Source: Verrucomicrobiota bacterium
GTDB taxonomy: Bacteria; Verrucomicrobiota; Verrucomicrobiia; Palsa-1439
Direction of reading: 5' to 3'
Length of the DNA: 37,386 bases
Assembly: GCA_003164675.1 (NCBI GenBank)
Contig: PLTX01000112.1
Coordinates: 1 to 37,386 of the forward strand
Shown here: positions 24,384 to 32,441 of the stretch, one piece after another
Numbering within the stretch: the first letter of the stretch is position 1
Layout: each line of letters starts with the position of its first letter
Translations under genes and position numbers: made by a program
Notes under the pieces: model-generated
The model's database searches: none
Told to the model about the DNA's origin: nothing
What the model saw: the letters and a program-made list of their open reading frames with translations, nothing else

Positions 24384-25235
24384 TTACAGAATCGCATTAT
24401 CGATCAACCGGACCTTGCCCACGTGAGCCGCAATCAGGGCCACACTACCGTGCTGGACGTTGGCGACGGGCTCCAAGGTTTCGCCGTCAGCGATTTGCGC
24501 GTAGTCCAGACGCGCGACCGGGGCGAGGGACACGGTGCGCTGCATGGCGGCTTCCAGACGATGCGCGCTTTGCTCGCCTTCGGTGAACAGGTCGTACGCG
24601 ACCCGGAGCGCCTTGGACAATACGGCAGCTTGCGCCCGCTCGGCTGTCGATAGCCGCGCGTTACGGCTGCTCAACGCGAGGCCGTCGGGCTCGCGGACCG
24701 TTGGCGCGAAGAAGATTTCGATCGGGAAGCGGAGATCACGAACCATTCGTTGCACGACTTTAAGCTGTTGGTAATCCTTTTGCCCAAAAATAGCCAGGTC
24801 GGGCTGGACGATATGGAAGAGCTTCGCAACCACGGTACACACACCGCGAAAATGTCCCGGCCGCCTCTCGCCTTCGAACCGCCGTGACAAGGTCGTCTCC
24901 TCAACCCACGTCGCGGCAGCGTGTGCGCTCCCGCCGTCGCCCGGATACATCTCATCATCGGATGGCGCAAAGACCACTTCCACCTTCTCGCGATTGCATA
25001 GCTGCTCATCGGCTCCCAAATCGCGCGGGTATTGCTTGAAGTCCTCGTGCGGACCGAACTGGGTCGGGTTCACGTAAATGCTGACGACCGCCGCCGCGCC
25101 TTGTTCACGCGCCCGACGCATCAACGCCGCGTGACCCTCGTGCAGCGCGCCCATCGTCGGCACCAACGCCACTCGCCGGCCCGACCGTCTCATTGCGGAT
25201 AAAGCCGCCTGCATCTCATTGACCGTGCGGATCAT
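24384..25235 (-). CDS. panC: Pantothenate synthetase (pantoate--beta-alanine ligase)
   Basis: A 283-residue cytosolic enzyme that joins pantoate and beta-alanine with ATP, the last step of pantothenate synthesis. The HIGH-like motif is PTMGALHEGH (26-35), YVNPTQFGPHEDF follows, then FGQKDYQQL, and the KMSKS-like loop is ALSSRNARLS. ATG 25235 is chosen because GAGAG lies eight bases upstream and the product then has the exact usual family length; ATG 25241 and an upstream TTG are also in frame. It is divergent from dapL. Its partner panB lies about 2.6 kb away at 27000, on the same strand but in a separate transcription unit. Confidence 0.96.
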   Translation of the reverse strand: MIRTVNEMQAALSAMRRSGRRVALVPTMGALHEGHAALMRRAREQGAAAVVSIYVNPTQFGPHEDFKQYPRDLGADEQLCNREKVEVVFAPSDDEMYPGDGGSAHAAATWVEETTLSRRFEGERRPGHFRGVCTVVAKLFHIVQPDLAIFGQKDYQQLKVVQRMVRDLRFPIEIFFAPTVREPDGLALSSRNARLSTAERAQAAVLSKALRVAYDLFTEGEQSAHRLEAAMQRTVSLAPVARLDYAQIADGETLEPVANVQHGSVALIAAHVGKVRLIDNAIL

Positions 25236-25297
25236 GTCCATAACTCTCTCATAATAACTTCTGGTCTCAATCGCGTCACGGAGAAAACCGCGACGCA

Positions 25298-25326
25298 TTG
25301 ACAAGCAGCGCCGTTTTGTGTCTATT
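25298..25326 (+). promoter_or_regulatory. Promoter candidate for dapL
   Basis: A perfect -35 TTGACA (25298-25303) and a -10-like TCTATT (25321-25326, four of six matches) are spaced by 17 bp. The expected start site is only a few bases before the ATG at 25337, so the mRNA would be almost leaderless, in line with the lack of a Shine-Dalgarno sequence. Confidence 0.35.
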
Positions 25327-25336
25327 CGATTCGCCC

Positions 25337-26584
25337 ATGACGGAATCTTACATCCAGCAGTTGTTGGCCGAACGCATCGGCGGCAAGACGTTTGGCAAAA
25401 GCACCGCGATCTACAAATTTGAAAAAATCAAACGCGCGAAACGCGCCGCCCTCGAGGCGCACCCGCACGGCGAGTTGATCGATCTCGGCGTGGGCGAGCC
25501 CGATGAAATGGCGTTCCCGCTCAGCGTCCGCGCCCTGTCGGAAGAAGCGCAAAAACCCGAAAACCGCGGCTATGCGGACAATGGCGGCCCGGAGTACCGT
25601 CGCGCGGCGGCGCAGTGGATGGAACACGTGTTCGGCGTGAAAGATCTCGACCCCGACGCCGAGATTGTCCACAGCATCGGGACCAAGGCGGCGTTGTCGA
25701 TCCTGCCGGCGACCGTAATCAATCCCGGCGACGTGGCCATCATGACCGTGCCGGGTTATCCCGTGTTTGGCACGCATGCGAAGTGGTATGGCGGCGAGGT
25801 GTACAACCTCCCCCTCACCGAGGCCAACGATTTTCTTCCCGACCTCGATTCCACACCGCGCGACGCGCTCAAGCGCGCGAAGGTCATCGTGCTCAATTAC
25901 CCGAACAACCCGACAGGCGCGAGCGCGACGCCGGAGTTTTTTGCGCGGGCGGTCGAGTTTGCCCGCAAGAACAAACTCGTCATCATTTCGGACGCGGCGT
26001 ACGGCGCTCTCATGTTCGAAGGCAAACCGTTGTCGATTTTGTCCGTGCCCGGCGCAAAGGACGTAGCCATCGAACTGCATTCCATGAGCAAGGCGTTCAA
26101 CATGACGGGGTGGCGGTTGGGCTTTGTGTGCGGCAATCCCCTGCTCGTCGCGGCCTACGGCAACGCGAAGGACAACACCGACAGCGGGCAGTTCCTGGCG
26201 ATCCAGAAGGCGTGCGCGGCGACGCTGGATCATCCGGACATCACCGCGAAAATCGCCGCCAAATATTCCCGGCGCATGGACCTGCTGGTCGCCTGCCTGC
26301 GCAAGTTCGGGTTCCACGCCACGAAACCGAAAGGCTCGTTTTTCCTGTACGTGCGCGCGCCAAACGCCGTGGTAGACGGTGACGGCCATCGTACCGGATT
26401 CAAATCGGCGGAAGACGTGTCGCAATGGTTGATCACGCAGAAGCTGATCTCGACCGTGCCCTGGGACGACGCGGGGCCGTACCTGCGATTCTCGGTGACG
26501 TTTATCGCCAGGGGTGAATCGGACGAGCGGCGTGTCGTGGGTGAGATTGACAAGCGGTTCGCAGGACTGAAGTTCAAGTTCTAG
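25337..26584 (+). CDS. dapL: LL-diaminopimelate aminotransferase-like PLP enzyme
   Basis: A 415-residue fold-type I aminotransferase. DapL converts tetrahydrodipicolinate directly to LL-diaminopimelate, bypassing the acylated intermediates. The PLP lysine is Lys252 in HSMSKAFNMTGWRLGF. LNYPNNPTG (186-194) and SDAAYGALMF carry the cofactor-binding Asn, Asp and Tyr, and DLGVGEPDEMAF near the N-terminus is typical of DapL. The function call rests on these motifs plus nearby dapA and dapB; another aspartate-class aminotransferase cannot be fully excluded. The start at 25337 gives MTESYIQQLLAERIGGK. The gene is followed after 5 bp by a small membrane protein gene. Confidence 0.85.
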   Translation: MTESYIQQLLAERIGGKTFGKSTAIYKFEKIKRAKRAALEAHPHGELIDLGVGEPDEMAFPLSVRALSEEAQKPENRGYADNGGPEYRRAAAQWMEHVFGVKDLDPDAEIVHSIGTKAALSILPATVINPGDVAIMTVPGYPVFGTHAKWYGGEVYNLPLTEANDFLPDLDSTPRDALKRAKVIVLNYPNNPTGASATPEFFARAVEFARKNKLVIISDAAYGALMFEGKPLSILSVPGAKDVAIELHSMSKAFNMTGWRLGFVCGNPLLVAAYGNAKDNTDSGQFLAIQKACAATLDHPDITAKIAAKYSRRMDLLVACLRKFGFHATKPKGSFFLYVRAPNAVVDGDGHRTGFKSAEDVSQWLITQKLISTVPWDDAGPYLRFSVTFIARGESDERRVVGEIDKRFAGLKFKF

Positions 26585-26589
26585 CGCCG

Positions 26590-26991
26590 ATGAACGACGC
26601 ACCCGACAACTCCGCCTCGAAACCCGACACCGTGGATTTCTACGTCAGCGAATTTCAACGGCGATTCCGCCATTTCGAGGAGGCCCGCCAGGCGGAGCTG
26701 CGCCACATGAAACACGATTTCGTGGCGCGGATGTTTGGCGATTACGTCGCGCTGGGCGACAAGTCCACGTACGATTGCATGATGCGGGGGATGTTGAAGG
26801 AGGACGAGCGGGACAAATTGGAGACCGATCCACGGTTCACCAAGGCGTGGCGGATCTTCGTGGACCTGTGTTGGCTGAAGAAACAACTTGTCCGCGCCGC
26901 CCTCCTCCTCGGCGCGATTATCTTTGTGCTGGTAGCTGTGGTCCTCGTGTTCTTCGCCCTGCCCTACGTCGCCGGCCCGAACGCAAAGTGA
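26590..26991 (+). CDS. Small membrane protein of unknown function
   Basis: A 133-residue protein whose first 95 residues are hydrophilic and helical (FYVSEFQRRFRHFEEARQAE). One membrane span follows near the C-terminus (AALLLGAIIFVLVAVVLVFF), leaving a very short tail. I do not recognise the family. It lies 5 bp after dapL, so it is probably translated from the same mRNA. It ends 8 bp before the convergent panB stop. Likely a single-pass inner membrane protein with a cytosolic domain. Confidence 0.78.
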   Translation: MNDAPDNSASKPDTVDFYVSEFQRRFRHFEEARQAELRHMKHDFVARMFGDYVALGDKSTYDCMMRGMLKEDERDKLETDPRFTKAWRIFVDLCWLKKQLVRAALLLGAIIFVLVAVVLVFFALPYVAGPNAK

Positions 26992-26999
26992 ACCACCGA

Positions 27000-27800
27000 T
27001 CAGCGAAAGCTCTGCCCTTCGCCGGGGAAATCTCCCGACTCGACTTCACCCTTGTACGCGGCAAACGCCTTGCGCATTTCTTCGGAGAGATTCGCGTAGC
27101 GCTTCACGTGTTTTGGGGTGAACCGGGTGAACAAACCGAGCATGTCGTTGCTCACGAGAATCTGGCCATCGCAATGCAACCCCGCGCCGATGCCAAGGGT
27201 CGGCACGGAAACGGACTTCGTCACCTGTTCCGCCACGGCTGTGGTCGTACCTTCGATCACCATCGCAAACACGCCGGCCTGTTCCAGCGCCTTGGCGTCC
27301 CGCAACACTCTCTCCGCGGATTGCGGCGTGCGGCCCTGAATCTTGTAGCCACCCGTTTCGAGGATCGATTGCGGCAACAGCCCGATATGGCCCAGAACAG
27401 GGATCCCGGCTCCCACCAGCGCGCGGACCTGATCACTAATTGATTCGCCACCTTCGAGTTTGACTGCCTCGGCCCCGGCCTGGATGAAGCGACCCGCGTT
27501 TTCCAGCGCCATGCGCACGGTCGAGTACGTCATGGATGGCATGTCCGCCACGAGCAGCGCCCGGGGTTTGGCGCGGGCGACGGCCTTTGTATGATGAACC
27601 ATCTCGTCCATCGTGACCGGCAAGGTGTTTTCATATCCGAGCACGGCCATGCCGAGCGAATCGCCCACCAGGATCAGATGGATGCCGACTTCGTCCATGA
27701 CCTTTGCCGTAAAAAAATCGTACGCGGTCAGCGCCGAGATCTTTTGACCAAGCTGTTTCATCTCGCGCAACTTGCGGATATTGATCTTGTCCTCGTTCAT
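27000..27800 (-). CDS. panB: 3-methyl-2-oxobutanoate hydroxymethyltransferase
   Basis: A 266-residue enzyme that makes ketopantoate from ketoisovalerate and methylene-tetrahydrofolate. LTAYDFFTAKVMDEVGI and VGDSLGMAVLGYENTLPVTM (45-64) carry the metal-binding Asp47. DMPSMTYS, AVKLEGG and TLGIGAGLHCDGQILVSNDM complete the active site. The start ATG at 27800 fits the family; the longer open frame upstream is the folK region. The gene follows folK by 7 bp and ends the minus-strand run. Its folate-derived cosubstrate gives a plausible link to neighbouring folK. Confidence 0.96.
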   Translation of the reverse strand: MNEDKINIRKLREMKQLGQKISALTAYDFFTAKVMDEVGIHLILVGDSLGMAVLGYENTLPVTMDEMVHHTKAVARAKPRALLVADMPSMTYSTVRMALENAGRFIQAGAEAVKLEGGESISDQVRALVGAGIPVLGHIGLLPQSILETGGYKIQGRTPQSAERVLRDAKALEQAGVFAMVIEGTTTAVAEQVTKSVSVPTLGIGAGLHCDGQILVSNDMLGLFTRFTPKHVKRYANLSEEMRKAFAAYKGEVESGDFPGEGQSFR

Positions 27801-27807
27801 GACGGAT

Positions 27808-28308
27808 TCACCAATCCTGCTGGACGAATCTAATCTCTCCGTCGGCTGCTGGCAACTCACGCAAGAGCATCCGCACGGTCTTGCCCGTGCCTCGGATCGG
27901 CAAATCGGGCCGAATGGTCGATAGGGGCAGCAACACAAACCGCCGTCCGGCCATTCGCGGATGCGGGACCACCAGGTCCTTCTCCAGAATTTCCTTCTCC
28001 CCGAAGTAGAGAATGTCGATGTCAATACAACGCGCGGCGTTCTTCGGCAGGTTGCGGTCGCGTCCGTGGGCCACCTCGTAAGCCGTGATCTTTTTCAACA
28101 ACGTCTTTGGCGCTCCTTCAAACTCGATTTCCAGAACGGCGTTCAGGAATCGTGGTGAATTGGGTGGACAACCGACCGGTTCCGTCTCGTACAACGGCGA
28201 TAGGATGTGCCAGCCCTCTGGCGACAGGCTCAACAGGTAGGCTTTCGCCTGCTGCAAGTGTTGCAGTCGGTCGCCCAGATTCGAGCCGAGACCGAGGCCG
28301 ACCTTCAT
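27808..28308 (-). CDS. folK: 6-hydroxymethyl-7,8-dihydropterin pyrophosphokinase
   Basis: A 166-residue folate-pathway enzyme that activates hydroxymethyl dihydropterin with ATP. GLGSNLGDR (6-14), the pterin-binding region ETEPVGCPPNSPRFLNAV and the catalytic block RDRNLPKNAARCIDIDIL are all intact, followed by VVPHPRMAGRRFVLLPL. The start at 28308 overlaps the stop of the exported unknown gene by 4 bp (ATGA). panB follows after 7 bp. Confident assignment. Confidence 0.96.
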   Translation of the reverse strand: MKVGLGLGSNLGDRLQHLQQAKAYLLSLSPEGWHILSPLYETEPVGCPPNSPRFLNAVLEIEFEGAPKTLLKKITAYEVAHGRDRNLPKNAARCIDIDILYFGEKEILEKDLVVPHPRMAGRRFVLLPLSTIRPDLPIRGTGKTVRMLLRELPAADGEIRFVQQDW

Positions 28309-28781
28309 GGCTGGGTACCGGACGCCGTGGCGCGTGGTTGCACCACAATCACGCGTCCCATGATGACCCACGAAACGTTTGCCTGCTGGCAAATCTCATC
28401 CAACAATCGCGCGGACGTGATGTTCTTTCGACGGACGCTGATCTTTGCCGTATTTGACGCGGAAGCGACGGAAGCGGCGGAAGCACCCTGCCGGGCGGGT
28501 ACTGATGAAAAGGTTGTCGGGTGCGAGATCGCGTAACGGAAATCAAAGTGCTGCGGGTGGTTGTCGCGACTGGCTTCGTGCCAGGTTTTCAGAGCACTCT
28601 CCAGTGATACGTTCTCCAGGTCAACTTTGGGAATCACGGTCTGATCCAGGGACTTCTGAATCGCTGCCGCTCGCGGACTGGACGACGGAAGCTCGTTGCG
28701 TCCCTGGTACGCCGCGCATGTCGAAACCACGGCAGCGGCAATGCAGGCGATGATCAGTCCTTGTTTCACGGGGTGACCCAT
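28305..28781 (-). CDS. Exported protein of unknown function, secretin-N/STN-like
   Basis: A 158-residue protein with an N-terminal signal (HPVKQGLIIACIAAAVVSTC AAYQ). The mature part has VIPKVDLENVSLESALKTW, a disordered Ala/Ser stretch, then ISVRRKNITSARLLDEICQQ and a final beta hairpin VSWVIMGRVIVVQP. The pattern of a beta strand, the 'xVxLExAL' helix and a closing 'V..xxGxVxVV' hairpin resembles short STN or secretin-N domains. It overlaps folK by 4 bp and follows dapB by 12 bp. Cys in the signal region (STCAAY) could make it a lipoprotein but the lipobox is poor. Role unknown. Confidence 0.72.
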   Translation of the reverse strand: MGHPVKQGLIIACIAAAVVSTCAAYQGRNELPSSSPRAAAIQKSLDQTVIPKVDLENVSLESALKTWHEASRDNHPQHFDFRYAISHPTTFSSVPARQGASAASVASASNTAKISVRRKNITSARLLDEICQQANVSWVIMGRVIVVQPRATASGTQP

Positions 28782-28793
28782 GCCGAACAATTG

Positions 28794-29474
28794 CTAGCGG
28801 AGCCCCAAGACGTCTTGCATGTCGTAAAGCCCCGGCTGTTGTTTGACGACCCACTTGGCCGCACGGAGCGCACCGCGTGCAAATGTCTCGCGACTGCTGG
28901 CACGGTGGGTCAACTCGATGCGCTCGCCCGCCGTGCCGAACGTGACCGTGTGGTCACCGACGACGTCGCCAATGCGCACCGCGTGCGCGGGCGCTTCTTT
29001 CCCGCGAACCTGCTTCAACACTTCCTGGAGCCTCTTCGCCGTGCCGCTGGGCGCGTCCTTCTTCGCCGTGTGATGCGTCTCAACAACCTCGGCCTCCCAC
29101 TGGGGACCAACGATCTCGGCAACCTTTTGAGTGATCCAAAACAATGTGTTCACCCCCGTGCTGAAGTTCGCTGACCAGACGATGGGAATGACCTTCGTCA
29201 ACGCACGCACGGCAGCTCTTTCGCTATCGCCATGGCCGGTGGTGCCGACGACAAGGGCCTTCTTGTGATCGGCGGCGATTTTCGCGACGGCCACGGTCGC
29301 CTCGCGCACGGAGAAATCAACCACGACATCGCCGGCAGCGATGACCTTCGTGAGATCGTCGCCCTGATCGACCTCACCGGTCAGACGAAGTTCCGGATCG
29401 CTGGACGCAGCGAACACGAGGGCGCGGCCCATGCGGCCTTTGGCGCCGCAGATGATGACGTTGACCGGGCTCAC
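28794..29474 (-). CDS. dapB: 4-hydroxy-tetrahydrodipicolinate reductase
   Basis: A 226-residue NAD(P)H-dependent enzyme producing tetrahydrodipicolinate, the substrate of DapL. The nucleotide fold is ICGAKGRMGRAL (8-19), VGTTGH lies at 76-81, and the active-site block is ETHHTAKKDAPSGTAKRL (132-149) with the catalytic His134 and Lys138. It is shorter than the E. coli enzyme (273 residues), mainly through a trimmed nucleotide domain, but all motifs are present. The start overlaps the dapA stop by 4 bp (ATGA), so the two are translationally coupled. Confidence 0.96.
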   Translation of the reverse strand: MSPVNVIICGAKGRMGRALVFAASSDPELRLTGEVDQGDDLTKVIAAGDVVVDFSVREATVAVAKIAADHKKALVVGTTGHGDSERAAVRALTKVIPIVWSANFSTGVNTLFWITQKVAEIVGPQWEAEVVETHHTAKKDAPSGTAKRLQEVLKQVRGKEAPAHAVRIGDVVGDHTVTFGTAGERIELTHRASSRETFARGALRAAKWVVKQQPGLYDMQDVLGLR

Positions 29475-30358
29475 GCTTTCACCAAGCCGAGGGCTTGCAG
29501 CGTCTTCTTTAGTTGCGCGCGGTTGGCGTCGGCCAGGGGCACGAGCGGCAGGCGATAGGTTTCTTCAATCAGTCCCATCATGGCCATCGCCGCTTTGACG
29601 GGAACCGGGTTGGTTTCGATGAACAGATCCTTGAACAGCGGGAAGAGCTTCGCGTGGATGCGGCCCGCGCGCTCGAAATCGCCTTTCAGCGCCGCGTGGG
29701 TCATTTCCGTCAGCTCGCGCGGGATGACGTTGGAGACCACGCTGATCACGCCGACGGCGCCGACGCTCATCATCGGTAAGGTCAGGGAATCATCGCCCGA
29801 GAGGATGCAGAATTCGCGGTCGACCATCCCGCGCAACTGGCTGACGCGATCGACCACGCCGGTGGCTTCCTTGAGTCCGACGATGTACTGCGGCAAATCG
29901 CGACGCAGGCGCGCCATCGTGTCGTTGGAGATGTCCACGCCGCAGCGGCCAGGGATGTTGTACATAATGATCGGAATCTGGGCGGCTTCCGCAATGGCTC
30001 GGAAATGCGCGTACAAGCCCGCCTGGGACGGTTTGTTGTAATAAGGCGCCACCTGGAGCGACGCGTCGGCCCCGGCCTTCCTGGCATGTTCGGTCATGGA
30101 AATCGCTTCGTCGGTCGAGTTCGAGCCCGTACCCGCGATGACTTTGCAGCGCTTCGCCGCGAACTTCACCACCAGCTCGATGACGTGATTGTGTTCCTCG
30201 TGGCTGAGTGTCGGCGACTCGCCGGTCGTTCCGCAGGGAACGAGGCCGTCGACGCCCGCGGCGATCTGCTGCTCGACAATCTGGCGCAGCCGGGGCTCGT
30301 CGACTTTCCCGCCCTTGGTGAACGGCGTGACCAACGCTGTGTGTGTGCCGGTGAACAT
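29471..30358 (-). CDS. dapA: 4-hydroxy-tetrahydrodipicolinate synthase
   Basis: A 295-residue TIM-barrel lyase condensing pyruvate with aspartate semialdehyde. PCGTTGESPTL (41-51) supplies the Thr pair, YNIPGRCGVD (133-142) the catalytic Tyr133 and Arg138, and GLKEATG (161-167) the Schiff-base Lys163. ATG 30358 (MFTGTHTALVTPF) matches the normal N-terminus; ATG 30373 would add five residues. It follows the TPR membrane protein gene after a 73 bp gap and is coupled to dapB. With dapL at 25337 the window encodes most of the route to LL-diaminopimelate. Confidence 0.97.
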   Translation of the reverse strand: MFTGTHTALVTPFTKGGKVDEPRLRQIVEQQIAAGVDGLVPCGTTGESPTLSHEEHNHVIELVVKFAAKRCKVIAGTGSNSTDEAISMTEHARKAGADASLQVAPYYNKPSQAGLYAHFRAIAEAAQIPIIMYNIPGRCGVDISNDTMARLRRDLPQYIVGLKEATGVVDRVSQLRGMVDREFCILSGDDSLTLPMMSVGAVGVISVVSNVIPRELTEMTHAALKGDFERAGRIHAKLFPLFKDLFIETNPVPVKAAMAMMGLIEETYRLPLVPLADANRAQLKKTLQALGLVKA

Positions 30359-30431
30359 AAGACGGGGTATCATAAGACCAGACGGGGGTTTTTCAAGCGC
30401 GAAGCGAAGGACGCAGAGTCCATAAACGCGT

Positions 30432-32441
30432 TCACTTCGCGCCTTGGATCTCCGCCAGCGCGTTGCTGGCGGCGGCGAAATCAGGTTTGAGAGTCAGCGC
30501 CTGCTGATACTGCTCGATGGCTTCGGGTGCCCTGCCTGTTAGGGCCAGCGCCTTCCCCAGATTGTAGTGCGCACTCGGATCCAAGGGCTGCAGGCGCAGC
30601 GCCTCAACAAGGTGCGGGAGAGCATCCCGCGTGTTGTTAAATTGCAACAGGGCAATCCCCAGGTTGACGTGCGCCTCCTGGAGACCCGGGTTGATTCGCA
30701 GCGCCTGCTGATAGTGGTGGATGGCTCCCAGTGGTTGTCTCACCCGCCAGAATGCGAGGCCGAGATTATAGTGCGCGCTGGCATAATCAGGCCAGATCCG
30801 CAGCGCCTCTTCGTACTGCTGGATCGCCTCCGGCAGCTTCCCTTGCTGCAGCAACGCATTTCCGAGGTTGTAGTGCGCCTCGGCAAAATCCGGACGAATC
30901 TGTAGCGCCCGTTCGTAGTGCTGTATCGCCTCGGGCGCCTTCCCCAATTGCACCAGGGCGAGACCCAAATTGTTGTGGGCCTGAGCGTAATCATCGTCGA
31001 TCTGCAACGCCCGCTCGAAATGTTTCACCGCCTCGGGTACGTTCCCCAATCCCTGCAGGGCAATTCCCAGATCATTGTGACCGTCCGCATCATTGGGATT
31101 GATGCGGAGCGCTTGTTCGCCATGGTCGCGGGCTTCCGGCAGGTTGCCTTGCAAAATCAGGATCTTCGCGAGGTTGTCGTGGGCCATCCAGCAACCGGGA
31201 TTCTTGGCAAGTGTGTCGGACCACACCGTTCCCTCATTCTGGAAGGCGGCGCAATGTTGCCAGCTCAACACAACCAGAATGGCGGCAGCAGCCACTCCCA
31301 GCACGACCTGTGCGCCGCGTTCTCGCGCGAGGCGTCCAGCCACCGCGACCGCCAGCGTGATAATGCCGATGCTGGCCAGATACTGAAAATGGTCGGCCAC
31401 AAACGAGTACCGAAAGAAATACACGTTGAAGAACCCCATCACCGGCAGGAGGGCCGCCACGAAAAACCCCATCCCGAACAACGCCGCTCGCGCCCAAGGT
31501 TGCCGGCGACACGCCCACAGGAGCGCGCCCACGGCGACCACGCCCGCGAGTGGCAGCCAGGACGAAGCCGAACCCGCGGACACGTCCCAGCGCGGATACA
31601 CGAACATGAGGTTCGCCGGCCACAGCACGTGCGCCGCATAAAACCACACGGTCTTTCCCGCAACGACCAGACGTTCGGCCGGGGCCAACTGCCATCCCGC
31701 CGCGCCCGCCCGTTGCACCCAACGGTGTTGCTCGATGACCGTCATCGCCGACATTCCCAACGCCAACCCAAAGAACGGGGCGATACGGAGAATGTCGCCG
31801 CGCCGCCAACGTCCCCGTTCCCACCATGCACACAATAATAGGACAACCGGCAGCACCACGGTGGATGGTTTGCTGAGCATGGCTGCGGCGCCGAACGCTA
31901 AAGCCCGTGCGTACGAACCGCGTTTGTTGTCGGTCTCGAACCTCAGGAAGAACAGCACGGACAGGAAGAAGAAGAAACCGGATTGGGTGTTTTTCAATTC
32001 AGTCGCCCACGCCACCGTTTCGACGCAGACGGGATGCACCGCCCACAGCGCGGCGGCGAACCACGCGCCCGGAACCCTCAGACGCCGGAGCAGCGTCCAC
32101 AACAGCACCGCATTGGCCGCCTGCAACGCGATGTTGACCGCGTGATACGGCAGCGGATGCAATCCCCAGAGGTGGCGTTCCACCCAGAAGGTGGTGAGCG
32201 TCAGCGGGTAGTACCGCGACGCCGCCAGCGACGACCAGATTTGCGTCAGTCCATGCACAGAGTTCATCGCGGGATTTGCGGTGAAATGGTCGTCATCATC
32301 CCAGATGAACCCGCAGCGCAGAGCCGGCGCGTACGTGATGAATGTGAGAATCACCAACAGGATGGCCAGGTCTGGCCAATTGTTCGCCGTGCGCGCTGGT
32401 TTCGTGTTGGTGGTCTCCATTTTTCCTTCAATATCCTTCAA
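30432..32441 (-). CDS. TMTC-like membrane protein with C-terminal TPR array
   Basis: A 669-residue protein. Residues of about 20-410 form ten or so membrane spans with the GT-C-like acidic motif CGFIWDDDDHFTANP (41-55). RYYPLTLTTFWVERHLWGLH, AVNIALQAANAVLLW and HPVCVETVAWATELKNTQSG follow, as in the TMTC/PMT-like O-glycosyltransferase group. From about residue 415 there are seven TPR units of 34 residues, for example AHNNLGLALVQLGKAPEAIQ and AHYNLGNALLQQGKLPEAIQ. The array probably faces the periplasm and binds the acceptor protein. The ATG at 32441 overlaps the squalene/phytoene synthase stop by 4 bp, fixing the start. Protein glycosylation is a reasonable inference, not shown. Confidence 0.88.
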   Translation of the reverse strand: MKDIEGKMETTNTKPARTANNWPDLAILLVILTFITYAPALRCGFIWDDDDHFTANPAMNSVHGLTQIWSSLAASRYYPLTLTTFWVERHLWGLHPLPYHAVNIALQAANAVLLWTLLRRLRVPGAWFAAALWAVHPVCVETVAWATELKNTQSGFFFFLSVLFFLRFETDNKRGSYARALAFGAAAMLSKPSTVVLPVVLLLCAWWERGRWRRGDILRIAPFFGLALGMSAMTVIEQHRWVQRAGAAGWQLAPAERLVVAGKTVWFYAAHVLWPANLMFVYPRWDVSAGSASSWLPLAGVVAVGALLWACRRQPWARAALFGMGFFVAALLPVMGFFNVYFFRYSFVADHFQYLASIGIITLAVAVAGRLARERGAQVVLGVAAAAILVVLSWQHCAAFQNEGTVWSDTLAKNPGCWMAHDNLAKILILQGNLPEARDHGEQALRINPNDADGHNDLGIALQGLGNVPEAVKHFERALQIDDDYAQAHNNLGLALVQLGKAPEAIQHYERALQIRPDFAEAHYNLGNALLQQGKLPEAIQQYEEALRIWPDYASAHYNLGLAFWRVRQPLGAIHHYQQALRINPGLQEAHVNLGIALLQFNNTRDALPHLVEALRLQPLDPSAHYNLGKALALTGRAPEAIEQYQQALTLKPDFAAASNALAEIQGAK

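Noticed and set aside
25322-26602. Long minus-strand open frame opposite dapL
   Set aside because: His/Arg-rich composition without motifs; dapL is the real gene.
30560-31200. Tandem repeats of about 102 bp
   Set aside because: They encode the TPR units of the TMTC-like protein and are explained by it; not a CRISPR or satellite array.
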